Shown here piece by piece: positions 47,009 through 55,845 of a DNA stretch of 64,000 bases (position 1 is the first letter of the stretch; each line of letters opens with the position of its first letter). Under the pieces are notes generated by a model. The model made no database searches, was not told where the DNA came from, and was given only the letters and a program-made list of their open reading frames with translations. The stretch is from Candidatus Aegiribacteria sp. Its GTDB lineage: Bacteria; Fermentibacterota; Fermentibacteria; Fermentibacterales; JCC-6. The stretch is from NCBI GenBank assembly GCA_013138965.1, contig WTBT01000042.1, positions 20,956 through 84,955 of the forward strand, given 5' to 3'. The position numbers were made by a program, and so were the translations under genes.

Positions 47009-48170
47009 TTAAACCCCTGAAAAACGATTCTATTCTTTGCGCAGTGGCCTCTATAGAAAAATTCTCTTTGGCTACCTTAGCTCCCATTTGTCCGATATCA
47101 TATGCTTTAGAATGACTAACTGCTTTAACAGTTTTCTTGGCAAATGCTTCAGGACTGTCATCCATTACAATATAAGCAGAAACACCATCCTCAAGGTACA
47201 TAGGAATATCACCGGTTCCGGTCGTGATGACGGGTTTTCCAGTAGCTAGGTATTCGCCGAGTTTTGATGGAAAACCAGCTTGTGAGTAAAGTCGGAAGGG
47301 TCGTGGTAACAAGAAGGCATGTGCATTTTGATAATGAGAAATCACTTTCTTATGAGGGAGTTTTCCAAGAAAATCGACTGAATCGTAAATTCCTAATTCT
47401 TTACAAATAGTTCGATAGCGATTTAACAACAGGCAGGTTCCCTTGTGTGAACTTGTACCGCCTAAAACTGTTAGCTTCAATGATGAGATAGCATTTCTAG
47501 CTAATGAAAATGAGTTCAGAAGAATGTGTATCTCCTCGTCATGGTTCAGATTACCGCAATAGAGCAATTTCCCTATTTTATCTGATGCATTGATCTCTGA
47601 AACCTGAATAGCATTTGTATCAACAATAATGGGATTCAGTAATGATGGCTTAGTTCTACCGTTCTCTTGATAGAGATCTCTCAGGTAAGTTGTTATTGGC
47701 ATCAGATAGTCGTAAAGGTTCGCGACATTATGCACATACTCTGAGAGTGTTTCTTTCTCTAATTGCCTAACTCTTACAACAGGGTGTTCTAGAATAGGAT
47801 GAAGATATTGGGCTCCAAATTTCTTTACTAGGCTAACTTTCTTTTTCTCATTCTTAATGAAATATGGTCCACCAATTGGAGCTACTAAGTTGTATTTTCC
47901 ACCGGATTGTCTGAGATATTCATTTTGGATTACAGGCATGATAAGGGCTTTAAGCTTTGGTAACCCAAGTAATATTGTTTGGAACACAGGTAGTCCAATA
48001 TATCGAACATTTTTCTCTGTTTCTAACAATATACGATGACTACTTAAATATTGTATTGCAACTTCATATCCAGCAATTGCAAATGCTTGAGCGACGTTTT
48101 TTGTCCATACATTGGCTGCTGAAGGGGTATCAATTGATAAATAGGGAAGCTGAAAAATGATTGATTTCAT
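46998..48170 (-). CDS. GT4-like glycosyltransferase
   Basis: 390 residues from ATG 48170, chosen because it begins the usual strand KSIIFQLPYLSIDTPSA; the frame is open to 48242. The C-terminal half has GKLLYCGNLNHDEEI, VDFLGKLPHKKVISHY and FPSKLGEYLATGKPVITTGTG, the donor-binding part of GT4 enzymes. It lies between the ATP-grasp and CapA-type genes. Confidence 0.75.
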   Translation of the reverse strand: MKSIIFQLPYLSIDTPSAANVWTKNVAQAFAIAGYEVAIQYLSSHRILLETEKNVRYIGLPVFQTILLGLPKLKALIMPVIQNEYLRQSGGKYNLVAPIGGPYFIKNEKKKVSLVKKFGAQYLHPILEHPVVRVRQLEKETLSEYVHNVANLYDYLMPITTYLRDLYQENGRTKPSLLNPIIVDTNAIQVSEINASDKIGKLLYCGNLNHDEEIHILLNSFSLARNAISSLKLTVLGGTSSHKGTCLLLNRYRTICKELGIYDSVDFLGKLPHKKVISHYQNAHAFLLPRPFRLYSQAGFPSKLGEYLATGKPVITTGTGDIPMYLEDGVSAYIVMDDSPEAFAKKTVKAVSHSKAYDIGQMGAKVAKENFSIEATAQRIESFFRGLNAK

Positions 48171-48242
48171 CTTCTTTTCTGCAAATTTGTGCCTAATTTC
48201 ATTCATTTTATGAACTTTTGCAAAGAAGCTGTAACATATCAA

Positions 48243-49280
48243 TTATCTTGTTTCATGAATTTCGGCAAGAAAATCCTCAACATGTGCTGCTTCTGGCAGT
48301 ATATGGCCCTCTATCCAATTCAATTGCCTGTTCCAAAAGCCTGGGCAATTATAGACAGCGTTGCTTTGATAGGCATAGCTAATTTCAATAAGAGTTGGTT
48401 TCTTCTCCTTGTCGTAAAGAAAATCATAAGCCATTGATTGAAAATTGTTTTGCTTACTCATCTCGTGAGCGATTGTTATCATATCCAAATCTAGTGCATT
48501 AACATCATAGTCAATATTTCCACTACCCGATGCACGGAAATCTCCTTCTCTATTCATTCTTCTGAATGCAAAAGCTCTATGACCTATTACGGTTATACGA
48601 GTATCGTAAGTGTTTTCTGGAAGGTATTCCTGGAAATACGCATAGCCTCTTTCATTTCCCCATTCTTCTCTTAATCGTGGTCGTTTCTTCAAAAATAATT
48701 GAAGTATGGGGCGGGGAAGATGGAGAACTGTGTTGCGCATAAGATCTCTCCATCTTCGGTAGGGAGAGATATATACCCCACCAATTCTACCGTTCATTCC
48801 TTTAGCAGAAAACATTTTTCTAACGTATTTTGCTGCATCAGCCTTGTTCTTTAGTAGATATACGCAAGAAGAAGAAGCACCTCTTTTTAGTTTGCCAATA
48901 ACGGGATAGTCACTCTTGTTTTGCGCCCATTCTAATGCTTCATCTTCTTTCCAGAACACATTAGTAGACGGTGTTCTTAATCCCATCTGCTTCAGGAGGT
49001 AAGCTTGAAAGACTTTATTATCGAAATGCCATCTGGTATTGAAATTTGGAAATACTGTTTTTCCTGCTGAAAATTCCAGTGTTGTAAGGATCGCTGCAGC
49101 AGCCATTTGCATACTAGGTTTCATGTCAATGTGCCACATAATTCCATCACATTGAAGAGCTTTTTCGTAATCAGGTTGCAAACGAAGATCACAGTATGTA
49201 CATTCATTATTGCTGCTCTGGATTTCTCGTCCCCATGCTTTCCAGTACATACCAGAATGCCTCTGTATTGCTATCTTCAC
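48243..49280 (-). CDS. ATP-grasp family protein
   Basis: 345 residues from GTG 49280, eight bases after AAAAAGG; a TTG two codons earlier is possible. The middle (YPVIGKLKRGASSSCVYLL, FQEYLPENTYDTRITV) and the end (FLYDKEKKPTLIEISYAY) fit the ATP-grasp fold, with the Mg-binding E and N-type residues near IEISYAYQSN. ATP-grasp ligases join a carboxylate to an amine or thiol using ATP. First gene of the minus operon; together with CapA it suggests amide or peptide decoration of the glycan. Confidence 0.72.
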   Translation of the reverse strand: MKIAIQRHSGMYWKAWGREIQSSNNECTYCDLRLQPDYEKALQCDGIMWHIDMKPSMQMAAAAILTTLEFSAGKTVFPNFNTRWHFDNKVFQAYLLKQMGLRTPSTNVFWKEDEALEWAQNKSDYPVIGKLKRGASSSCVYLLKNKADAAKYVRKMFSAKGMNGRIGGVYISPYRRWRDLMRNTVLHLPRPILQLFLKKRPRLREEWGNERGYAYFQEYLPENTYDTRITVIGHRAFAFRRMNREGDFRASGSGNIDYDVNALDLDMITIAHEMSKQNNFQSMAYDFLYDKEKKPTLIEISYAYQSNAVYNCPGFWNRQLNWIEGHILPEAAHVEDFLAEIHETR

Positions 49281-49286
49281 TATCAA

Positions 49287-49557
49287 TACCTTTTTATCTT
49301 GGGCTTAAAGAGTAAGTCTCAAGTGTTCAGAAACAAAGAGAAATATATACCATCCTAAGTTGAGCGATTCAAGGCGAAGTACCTCACGTTTCATATGGGT
49401 TAAGCTGTTGTTATATTTGTTTCTAGCAAGAGCCTTTCCGAAAACTAATTACTAGTTGATATTTATCAATAATACATCTGTTCACTATTGACAAATGCGC
49501 CGTATTTCATTATATATCAAGAAGATATCTTCACCACAAGAAACTCTCAACTGAAAG
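49287..49557. other. Gap before the broken ISNCY-type element
   Basis: About 270 bp between the minus operon and the transposase remnant. It should contain the minus-operon promoter and the left end of the mobile element, but neither can be placed with confidence. Confidence 0.4.
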
Positions 49558-49917
49558 ATGGCACAAATAAATATTACCACTTTTTCCCAGGAAAGCAACA
49601 CTTTCCCCGCTTTGTTCCCGGTCGAGATCGATACAAACTTCAGCGAAGTTCTTCGTGAGGGATTCGCGCTTCTTGAGAAAAATCCGGAAATCCTGAAGAT
49701 GATTGAGCGGGATCTTGACATTCATGGCATAGAGAAGAAAGAAAAGCGCCATGCGGACAGAGTCTGGAGAGATAACCATACTCGGTCACTGGGGCTGGGG
49801 CTGGAGATGGAAGAAGTAGTGAAATGCAAAGAAAGATTCCCAACGCCGATAAACTACTCAGTCTTTCTGATGGATCAGCCGCATTTCAGGGCTCCTGTTA
49901 TGTTAAGCTTAACATAA
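49558..49917 (+). pseudogene. ISNCY-type transposase, N-terminal part
   Basis: 119 codons. FALLEKNPEILKMIERDLDIHGIEKKEKRHADRVW (given here in pieces: FALLEKNPEIL, ERDLDIHG, KRHADRVW) fits the N-terminal part of ISNCY-type DDE transposases. After RVWRDN the sequence no longer fits the family, and the frame stops in the palindrome at 49887-49928, so most of the middle of the gene has been deleted. Confidence 0.6.
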
Positions 49918-49928
49918 CAGGAGCCCTG
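49887..49928. repeat. Perfect 42-bp palindrome
   Basis: Arms of 21 bp with no spacer, centred between 49907 and 49908 on AAGCTT. It joins the two halves of the broken transposase. It can form a long hairpin and is a likely product of a replication-slippage or fold-back deletion. Confidence 0.95.
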
Positions 49929-50440
49929 CATTTATACTGAAGGGTGATCGTGAGCCTGTGCTGGGATATCGCCCTCAAGTGGGCAGGAGCGGTAACGGCT
50001 TTGTGACCGTTTTACATGTACCGGAAGGCAATGCAGCCGATTCTCCGCAACTGGTGTCACTTGTTGAGGAGACTATTGGAAACACAGGAGTTGTCCCTTC
50101 AGGTATAAGTGCCGATGATGGCTACTGTTCCGCCGACGCCGTTGCCTCAGTGCGCATGATTCCCGGTGTAGAGTGTGTCAGTATAAGTGGTTCAAAAGGT
50201 AAAAGGCTTATCTCTGAAGAAGACTGGGAAAGCGAGTTGTACAAAGAGGCCCGGCGAAACCGCTCATCAGTGGAATCTCTGATATTCACGCTGAAATATG
50301 TGTACGGATTCGGTATTCTTCGTTGTCGTGGAATTGATGCAGTCAGAATAGAACTGCTTGAGAAAGCCATTGTACACAATATCAACCGGCTGGTTGTACT
50401 CAAGAAAAGGCGACGAAGTCGGCAGAAGCAAGCTGCCTGA
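49913..50440 (+). pseudogene. ISNCY-type transposase, C-terminal DDE part
   Basis: Open from the palindrome to TGA 50440; first possible start GTG 49958. LGYRPQVGRSGNGFVTVLH, GNAADSPQLV, SADDGYCSAD (catalytic Asp), SISGSKGK and NRSSVESLIFTLKYVYGFG (catalytic Glu) are the second half of a DDE transposase close to the ISNCY family. The part before LGYRPQ is missing, and it is in a different frame from the N-terminal piece, so no intact protein can be made. Confidence 0.65.
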
Positions 50441-50847
50441 TCCCTTCGGTCAGTTCATTATTGATGTTTCAGGACTCTGGCGGAGGAGTTTATCCTTTTT
50501 CAGGTTTTACATGATAATTGCTACTGAAATCCATGAGATTGTCGAGTATTTTCATGCAGCCGAGGAAGAATTGACTCGACTCAGAAAATTGACCTTGTGA
50601 ATATTCGAATTAAGATACCCTTTTCGGAAATGGTATGGCTAAGAGATCCTGATGGAAAGCGAATGAAGTTAACGCAGTCAATTCAAATGAGTTAACCTTC
50701 GGATAATTGAACAGCATTTAGAAAAAGGTGAAAATAGCAGAGGGATCAAACCGAAAGTAAGCCTACCGGATGGCTTAAGTTGGTGATATGCTTGAATTGT
50801 TATGGAGGAGTTTACCCGTTTTGGACACTACTGCAAAGAGGTAATTA
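50441..50847. other. Gap with a short repeated motif
   Basis: About 400 bp without a supported gene. GGAGGAGTTTAtCC..TTTT is found at 50482-50499 and again at 50804-50824, in direct orientation. The second copy, read on the minus strand, has TAGTGTCCAAAACGGG, which resembles some IS3-family ends. A short frame (about 50510-50600) has no recognisable match. Confidence 0.4.
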
Positions 50848-52326
50848 ATGCGAGCACAATTACAACGATTTTTCAATAGGTTTTCTCACGACTCAGTATC
50901 TAATCAGGGAACTATTCAAAAAGAAAACAGTTCAAGCATTTTGCCGAAGGCTCAATCGTCAGATTGGCATGGATTCAACACCAAACGTGCGTGTCTTTTC
51001 CTGTTTGTAGTTGCCCTTGTTGTTCGACTGTTAATTCTGGTCACTTTTGATAACAACTATATCTCACCGGATGGAATGGTTTATCATACTTTAGCAGCAA
51101 ATGTTGCTAAAGGAAATGGATTATCGCTGCAAGGATATGAACCCTTTGAGAGAAGCTTTTTGCGAGAGCCAGGATACCCTATGTTTCTTGGTGGCATTTA
51201 TTCGGTAGTTAAACTATTTCATCCTGTGCGTTACATACAAGGCCTTAATAGAACTACATATATACTTGATGATACATATCCTGAAATAATTACCGCAAAA
51301 GTAGTGCAGTCAATTATAGGTGCTACTTCAATCGTTCTTGTCTTTCTCATCTTGATACGCATCTCTAATTTCAGAATGGCATTCTGGACTGGCTTAATTT
51401 CAGCAGTATTCGTACAACTAGCATTCCAAAACATGTTCATTTTGCGTGAAACACTTGTTATGTTTCTTCTGCTTGTTTTGAATTGGCTATATCTGGAGTA
51501 TCTTAGTGAAAAGCGAAAAATCCTATACTTAACCTTTATGGGTATTGTTGTAGGTTTTCTCATCCTTGTTTTTCAAATCCACATTGTCATTCTCCCGGTG
51601 TTTTTTGTTCTGACATGGATCATCTCAAGGAGATGGTGGCTATCATTAAAACATACTACGCTTATTTCAGCTGTTACCGTTCTTATTATTGCTCCACATT
51701 GTCTCAGTGCATATTCCTATTACCCAAACATTAATGTGCTTAAATCTTTTGGTACTTCGTTGACACATGAAATGATGGCGTATACTAGAGCTCAGTTTAT
51801 TACTGTTGATTATGGTTTGCAGAAAAGAGAGGATGCTTATATCAGCCTAGGAGGCGAGTGGGGTAGAAGCAGCAGAGAACAGTTCGATCGTTCTTTCAAT
51901 GGTTATTACCTTGCAAAAGCGGATTCACTTAATTCTTTGATACCAACTGCATGGTTGATAAAGCACAAAATCAGCACATACGCATTCAATGCCATACACT
52001 CAATATATATGAGTGGAGTCGGTTATCTCTCTGGGGCACAGTTTATAGCGAAATATGGATGGCTTATTGGATACCAATTACTACTTTTACCACGAGTTAT
52101 AGGAATATTTGGTTTTCTAGGGCTGATTGCATTCGGACGAAAATACTTGCTCTATTTGTTGCCCTTCGTAACCTATGCACTATTCTTCTGGATTCTAGGT
52201 TCGGAATATCGTAGAATGATTATTCTGCAACCATTTTTTATCTTTTTTGGAGTGTTGTTTGGCCAATATATCTACCTTAAAGCAAAAGGTTATTTACAGC
52301 TCACATTCCCCACCCCTGAGAAGTGA
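50848..52326 (+). CDS. Membrane glycosyltransferase of the GT-C (GT39-like) type, tail altered by a repeat
   Basis: 492 residues with AGAGG ahead of the ATG. After a soluble N-terminus of about 45 residues come eleven to twelve hydrophobic segments. ISPDGMVYHTLAANVAKGNG (first periplasmic loop, with the acidic residue of GT-C enzymes) and FERSFLREPGYPMFLG fit dolichyl-/polyprenyl-phosphate sugar transferases. The last codons (LTFPTPEK) come from the repeat at 52301, so the original C-terminus has probably been replaced; a few cytoplasmic residues may be lost without harm. Confidence 0.7.
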   Translation: MRAQLQRFFNRFSHDSVSNQGTIQKENSSSILPKAQSSDWHGFNTKRACLFLFVVALVVRLLILVTFDNNYISPDGMVYHTLAANVAKGNGLSLQGYEPFERSFLREPGYPMFLGGIYSVVKLFHPVRYIQGLNRTTYILDDTYPEIITAKVVQSIIGATSIVLVFLILIRISNFRMAFWTGLISAVFVQLAFQNMFILRETLVMFLLLVLNWLYLEYLSEKRKILYLTFMGIVVGFLILVFQIHIVILPVFFVLTWIISRRWWLSLKHTTLISAVTVLIIAPHCLSAYSYYPNINVLKSFGTSLTHEMMAYTRAQFITVDYGLQKREDAYISLGGEWGRSSREQFDRSFNGYYLAKADSLNSLIPTAWLIKHKISTYAFNAIHSIYMSGVGYLSGAQFIAKYGWLIGYQLLLLPRVIGIFGFLGLIAFGRKYLLYLLPFVTYALFFWILGSEYRRMIILQPFFIFFGVLFGQYIYLKAKGYLQLTFPTPEK

Positions 52327-52351
52327 TTTGCCGGAATTATATAGTATTTTC
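52301..52351 (+). repeat. Dispersed repeat, copy 2 (possible IS end)
   Basis: Second copy of the repeat at 19690-19740. It provides the last eight codons and the stop of the membrane glycosyltransferase. About 50 bp are similar, after which the two places differ. Confidence 0.5.
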
Positions 52352-52457
52352 GTTTTTCGCCCCCAATTGTCTTCATTCAACTATCATTCTCATTCCGGGA
52401 TGCATTCTACTTTCCTGAGAGTATACGACCCCGCATAGGGATCCATTTCAAAGTGTT

Positions 52458-52486
52458 TTGAAGGCCTATCTTCAGAATACTATAAT
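52458..52486 (+). promoter_or_regulatory. Sigma-70-type promoter before the IS110-type transposase
   Basis: TTGAAG (52458-52463), 17-bp spacer, perfect TATAAT (52481-52486). It would drive the transposase at 52604. It lies left of the likely element end (about 52520), so the gene may use a host promoter or the element may reach further left. Confidence 0.45.
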
Positions 52487-52532
52487 GGTCTGGGAAAACT
52501 GTACAGTTGAATAAGGTTGATACTCATTGAGG

Positions 52533-52568
52533 CCTCCCCCTCGGCATGCCATCGTGGTATGCTGGAGG
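52533..52568 (+). promoter_or_regulatory. Stem-loop ahead of the transposase gene
   Basis: Inner stem GGCATGCCA/TGGTATGCT (nine pairs, two G-T wobbles) with a 3-nt loop, and an outer CCTCC/GGAGG stem. It ends 35 bp before the start codon, within the leader that follows the promoter at 52458-52486. It could control transposase expression or be part of a structured element RNA. Confidence 0.5.
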
Positions 52569-52603
52569 TGCTAACCCTTTTTCCCTAACAAGGAGGAGAC
52601 CCA

Positions 52604-53650
52604 ATGAGATTCTATACTACCACACACGAATATTACTGCGGCATCGACCTACACGCCAGGGTAATGTATCTCTGCATCATCAATTCGGATGGAGAAATCG
52701 TTTTTCACCGGAACATGAAAGCTGATCCTGAATCCCTTCTCAAAGCGATTGAACCTTACAGACCGGATGTCGTAATTGGAGTAGAATGTATCTTCACCTG
52801 GTACTGGGTGGCGGATCTATGTGCAGCGGAGGGGATACCCTTCGTTCTGGGACATGCTCTCTACATGAAAGCCATTCATGGTGGAAAGGCTAAGAATGAC
52901 AGAATAGATTCCGGAAAGATCGCATCATTGCTCAGGGGAGGGACCTTCCCTATGGCTTATGTCTATCCTGCGAGGATGAGGGCAACGAGAGATCTTCTGA
53001 GAAGAAGGAATTACCTGGTCAGGAAAAGAGCTGATCTTATCACCCATGTTCAGAACACGAACAGCCAATACAACCAACCTCTATTCGGCGCTTCCAATAT
53101 CACACACAAATGCCGCCGAGAAGAAGTTCTGAGTCACTTCATCGATCCGGATGTATACATGAGCATGAAGGTCAATCTTGACTTGATTGACCAGTTTGCA
53201 GTTCAGATCAGGGCCATGGAGAAACACGTACTGGACAATGCAAAGAATCATGATCCTCAGTCATTGTACCTGTTGCGAACCATATATGGGATCGGTAAGG
53301 TGCTATCTCTGACGATTCTCTACGAGATAGGAGACATTGACCGCTTCCCTAGGGTTCAGGACTTTGCATCCTACAGCAGGCTGGTGAAGTGTGCCAGAGA
53401 ATCCGCCGGGAAACGATATGGCACTTCCGGCAGCAAGATCGGGAATGTTCATCTCAAGTGGGCATTCTCTGAAGCCTCTGTAATGTTCCTGAAAGGAAAT
53501 CCTGAAGGTATGAAGTACAAGAAAAGGCTGGAACGGAAACACGGGAAAGCCAAGTCTCTCTCCATCCTCGCTCATAAGCTTGGAAGAGCAACCTACTATA
53601 TGCTTAAACGTGAGAAAGCATTCGATATGAACAAGTTCCTCAGGGCTTAA
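52604..53650 (+). CDS. IS110-family transposase
   Basis: 348 residues with AGGAGGA before the ATG. The RuvC-like DEDD site is complete: D15 (CGIDLH), E61 (IGVECIF), D99 and D102 (KNDRIDS). The C-terminal Tnp20-type domain, with LYLLRTIYGIGKVLSLTIL, an HhH-like segment, and ESAGKRYGTSGSKIGN (candidate catalytic serine), follows. In IS110-type enzymes the DEDD and serine parts form one active site guided by a bridge RNA. The gene is intact and may be active. Confidence 0.93.
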   Translation: MRFYTTTHEYYCGIDLHARVMYLCIINSDGEIVFHRNMKADPESLLKAIEPYRPDVVIGVECIFTWYWVADLCAAEGIPFVLGHALYMKAIHGGKAKNDRIDSGKIASLLRGGTFPMAYVYPARMRATRDLLRRRNYLVRKRADLITHVQNTNSQYNQPLFGASNITHKCRREEVLSHFIDPDVYMSMKVNLDLIDQFAVQIRAMEKHVLDNAKNHDPQSLYLLRTIYGIGKVLSLTILYEIGDIDRFPRVQDFASYSRLVKCARESAGKRYGTSGSKIGNVHLKWAFSEASVMFLKGNPEGMKYKKRLERKHGKAKSLSILAHKLGRATYYMLKREKAFDMNKFLRA

Positions 53651-54114
53651 GGGAGGGAGTGGCCAAGCCGAGTGGCTAACTGTAACCGAAAGGAAGAAGC
53701 TGGATGAGTACCCTCGAAAAGAAACTTCGAGAGAATCTGGCAAAGGCATGTGTCTTTTGACCAGGATGAAGGTACCTCAGCGCATTCCTGGCAAACATTT
53801 TTGGTTGATTGGATGGTCGCTCCGCTCCCGCAGAAATGAGATGTATTCAGTGAAGTGTTCTGCTCCTCCCCCGAACCCGGAGCTAACTGGTGAATGTTAC
53901 GGCATTCAGCCCGACGTTTTGAATGGGACGGTATGAGGGAACGTATGTGTTTCTAGGACGAGAAGGGAAAGCCCTTCCCGGTTCATCACGGATGAGCCGC
54001 AGATCCTCGATAAGTGTTTGGTGCAGAGCCAAGTATTGAAACTAAGTCAGAATGCGAAGACTGAATACAAGACGATAAATGAAAACAGTCAGCACATGCT
54101 GTCAGTGACGAACT
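53651..54114 (+). ncRNA. Long non-coding right side of the IS110-type element (candidate bridge RNA)
   Basis: About 460 bp after the transposase stop without a supported gene, ending at the subterminal repeat (54129-54140). Several small hairpins are seen (CTCGAA..TTCGAG at about 53713, GGGAAAGCCCTTCCC at about 53967). In the IS1111 branch the bridge RNA is encoded in this right side. The exact RNA and its target and donor loops cannot be set by eye. Confidence 0.35.
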
Positions 54115-54117
54115 TTG

Positions 54118-54132
54118 CCCCTTGACAAGGGG
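54118..54132 (+). repeat. Short CCCCTT/AAGGGG hairpin at the element end
   Basis: Six-bp arms with GAC loop, overlapping the inner edge of the right subterminal repeat. It may be part of the IS110-type right end. Confidence 0.4.
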
Positions 54133-54153
54133 TGGCCTCATAAGGGATTTGCT

Positions 54154-54711
54154 ATGTTAGAATCACAGAAAGGACAGGCAAATCTATGCGAAGAAGTTTC
54201 AGTGCTAGATTTTAAGGCCAGAGTCGCCCTGGAGGCGATCAAGGGAGAGCGAACCCTTTCAGAGTTGGCCTCACATTATGAGGTTCATCCTAACCAGATT
54301 AGAACCTGGAAGAAGCGTCAGGCATCTTTTCGGATAAGCGCCGAAAAGCAAAGCAAACAGAAGAAGGCGATAAAGCCAAACTGTTTGAGGAAATTGGTCG
54401 TCTCAAGATTGAGAATGACTGGCTCAAAAAAACTGGACTTAAGCGTAAATGAAAAGCGAGAAGCAATTGATCGAGAGAGCAAGGAAATCAGCGTGAGCAG
54501 GCAGTGTGAGTTGCTTGATCTTTCCCGGTCTACCTACTACTACAAGGCCAAAGAGATAGATACAAGGGATTTGGATATCATGCACCTGATTGACAAAGAG
54601 TTTACCGATCATCCGTTCTTTGGCTCCAGACGCTTGAGCGACTGGCTTTCTGAGCAGGGTTTCCCTGCCTGCAGGAGTAAAGTCAGTCGTCTGATGAAAG
54701 TAATGGGCTAA
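54154..54711 (+). pseudogene. IS3-family transposase remnant (OrfA and start of OrfB)
   Basis: The N-terminus ([31 protein letters not shown]) is the OrfA helix-turn-helix. A net frame change near 54320 follows: in the +2 frame the OrfA tail [18 protein letters not shown] continues to a stop at 54450, while this frame runs on into the OrfB start ([35 protein letters not shown]). OrfB is cut off at 54711, so its DDE core is missing. A few codons around the frame change are deleted. Confidence 0.72.
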
Positions 54712-54714
54712 AGT

Positions 54715-54975
54715 GGCCCGGGTTGTCAACACAGGAAACACCTGATATTGCTAAATTCACTTTTGATGATCGTCTGGGCATGATGCTGGACCGTGAGGTA
54801 GTTGCCCGTGACAACCGCCTCATGACGAGAAGACTGAAGCAGGCAGGCTTCAAACACAAGTCAGCCTGCATGGAGGATATTGATTACAGGAGTGATCGCG
54901 GCATCGACAGATCACTGATGATGTCTTTAGCATCATGCAGGTGGATCCATGATCATCTGGGTATCCTGATATCCA
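54715..54975 (+). pseudogene. istB: IS21-family IstB ATPase fragment
   Basis: FTFDDRLGMMLDREVVARDN, RRLKQAGFKHKSACMEDIDY and DRSLMMSLASCRWI are the IstB N-terminal and pre-Walker region. The break comes at HLGILIS, directly before the Walker A loop. It joins an IS3 fragment on the left and an IS1380 fragment on the right, both without spacer. Confidence 0.8.
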
Positions 54976-55423
54976 CTCCAAGAATGATTACAGAAGGCTT
55001 TTCAAGATTGAGACGCCAGATGAACAACTTCTGCAAAAGCCTTCTGAACAAAAAGTAGTGAAGGGGGGAGAACTTCCTGAAGAATCTTTTTACCGAGTGC
55101 GAGGACAGCATCTCGGTTGCTGTAGCTTCAATCCCAGCAGCGTAGCCCTCATCGTTCTTCAAATAATCGAAGTAAGAGATGTGGGAACTCGTTCCGTCGG
55201 CCAGAAAGCAGATAATCTGTTTGAAGATCGAGGATATCTTCTGCCCCTTCCTGTTCTTTCTGATTGAACAGAAGAGTTTTTCAAAGAAGGGGAAAATATC
55301 TATGCTGTCCAGGTATCGCACGAAGGGAGACAGACCAGCTCTGCCTGTCAGTTTGTCATCGGTTATTTCGATTCTGTTAATCCTGAGACTTGCAGAACGC
55401 TGAGATTTTGTAATATTTGACAT
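54965..55423 (-). pseudogene. IS1380-family transposase, N-terminal fragment
   Basis: About 150 codons. IEITDDKLTGRAGLSPFVRY, then QIICFLADGTSSHISYFDYL, SHSVKRFFRKFS and VIILGVD, which should lead into the catalytic Asp region, match IS1380-type DDE transposases. The gene is cut off at about 54970 by the IstB junction, so the catalytic core after the first Asp is missing. Confidence 0.7.
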
Positions 55424-55845
55424 GAAGTACCTTTCACTTTCTGGGTGACAGTTGTTTTGATACTAGATCTTTTGCAAGCTCTAATATACTAACAACTTAA
55501 GCCCCGTGTCAAGTGCGAGGTACTTCCATAAATCGCTCAGATTAGATTATAGTATACTCAAAAATGGTACTGAATATGTTGATTTGGAGCAAGACTACTA
55601 TGAAAACAATACAAAGATCGAGTACTTAAGAACCTGAAAAGAAGGGCTTCTCAGATGGGGTTTGAACTGGTTCTATGCCCAAATATCGAAGAAAACCTAT
55701 CTCCTGATGTAGCAATATGTTAAATTTAAGTTACTTGAAAGTATTGTTTCTTTCAATTATGAAACCTATCCTTAGAGTTACTTATGAGACCATGCAGTTC
55801 TTTGGGAATGTATGATGTTTCAGCCATCAGATTGAAAGTGAGAGC
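55424..55845. other. Gap with a further transposase tail
   Basis: About 420 bp between the IS1380 fragment and the next glycosyltransferase. Bases 55632-55725 read LKRRASQMGFELVLCPNIEE and end SPDVAIC, which looks like the C-terminal end of a transposase; just upstream DYYENNTKIEYL is in another frame. It is a decayed fragment of unknown family. Confidence 0.4.

Larger units (their letters stand above)
52520..54147 (+). mobile_element. IS110/IS1111-type insertion sequence
   Basis: The transposase (52604-53650) is intact. Two imperfect subterminal inverted repeats, TGAGGCCTCCCC (52528-52539) and GGGGTGGCCTCA (54129-54140), 11 of 12 positions paired, frame a unit with a short left side and a 460-bp non-coding right side. 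That layout is typical of the IS1111 branch of IS110, which recombines through a bridge RNA. Exact tips cannot be fixed because IS110-type elements make no clear target duplications. Confidence 0.55.

Noticed and set aside
53651..53700. tRNA-like start after the IS110 transposase (GGAG...GCCGAGTGGC)
   Set aside because: The D-arm-like piece is not followed by an anticodon arm, T-arm with TTCNA or matching acceptor strand, so it is not a tRNA gene.
53748..54100. Possible group II intron in the region after the IS110 transposase
   Set aside because: Some blocks look intron-like, but there is no domain V hairpin and no GTGYG start or reverse transcriptase.
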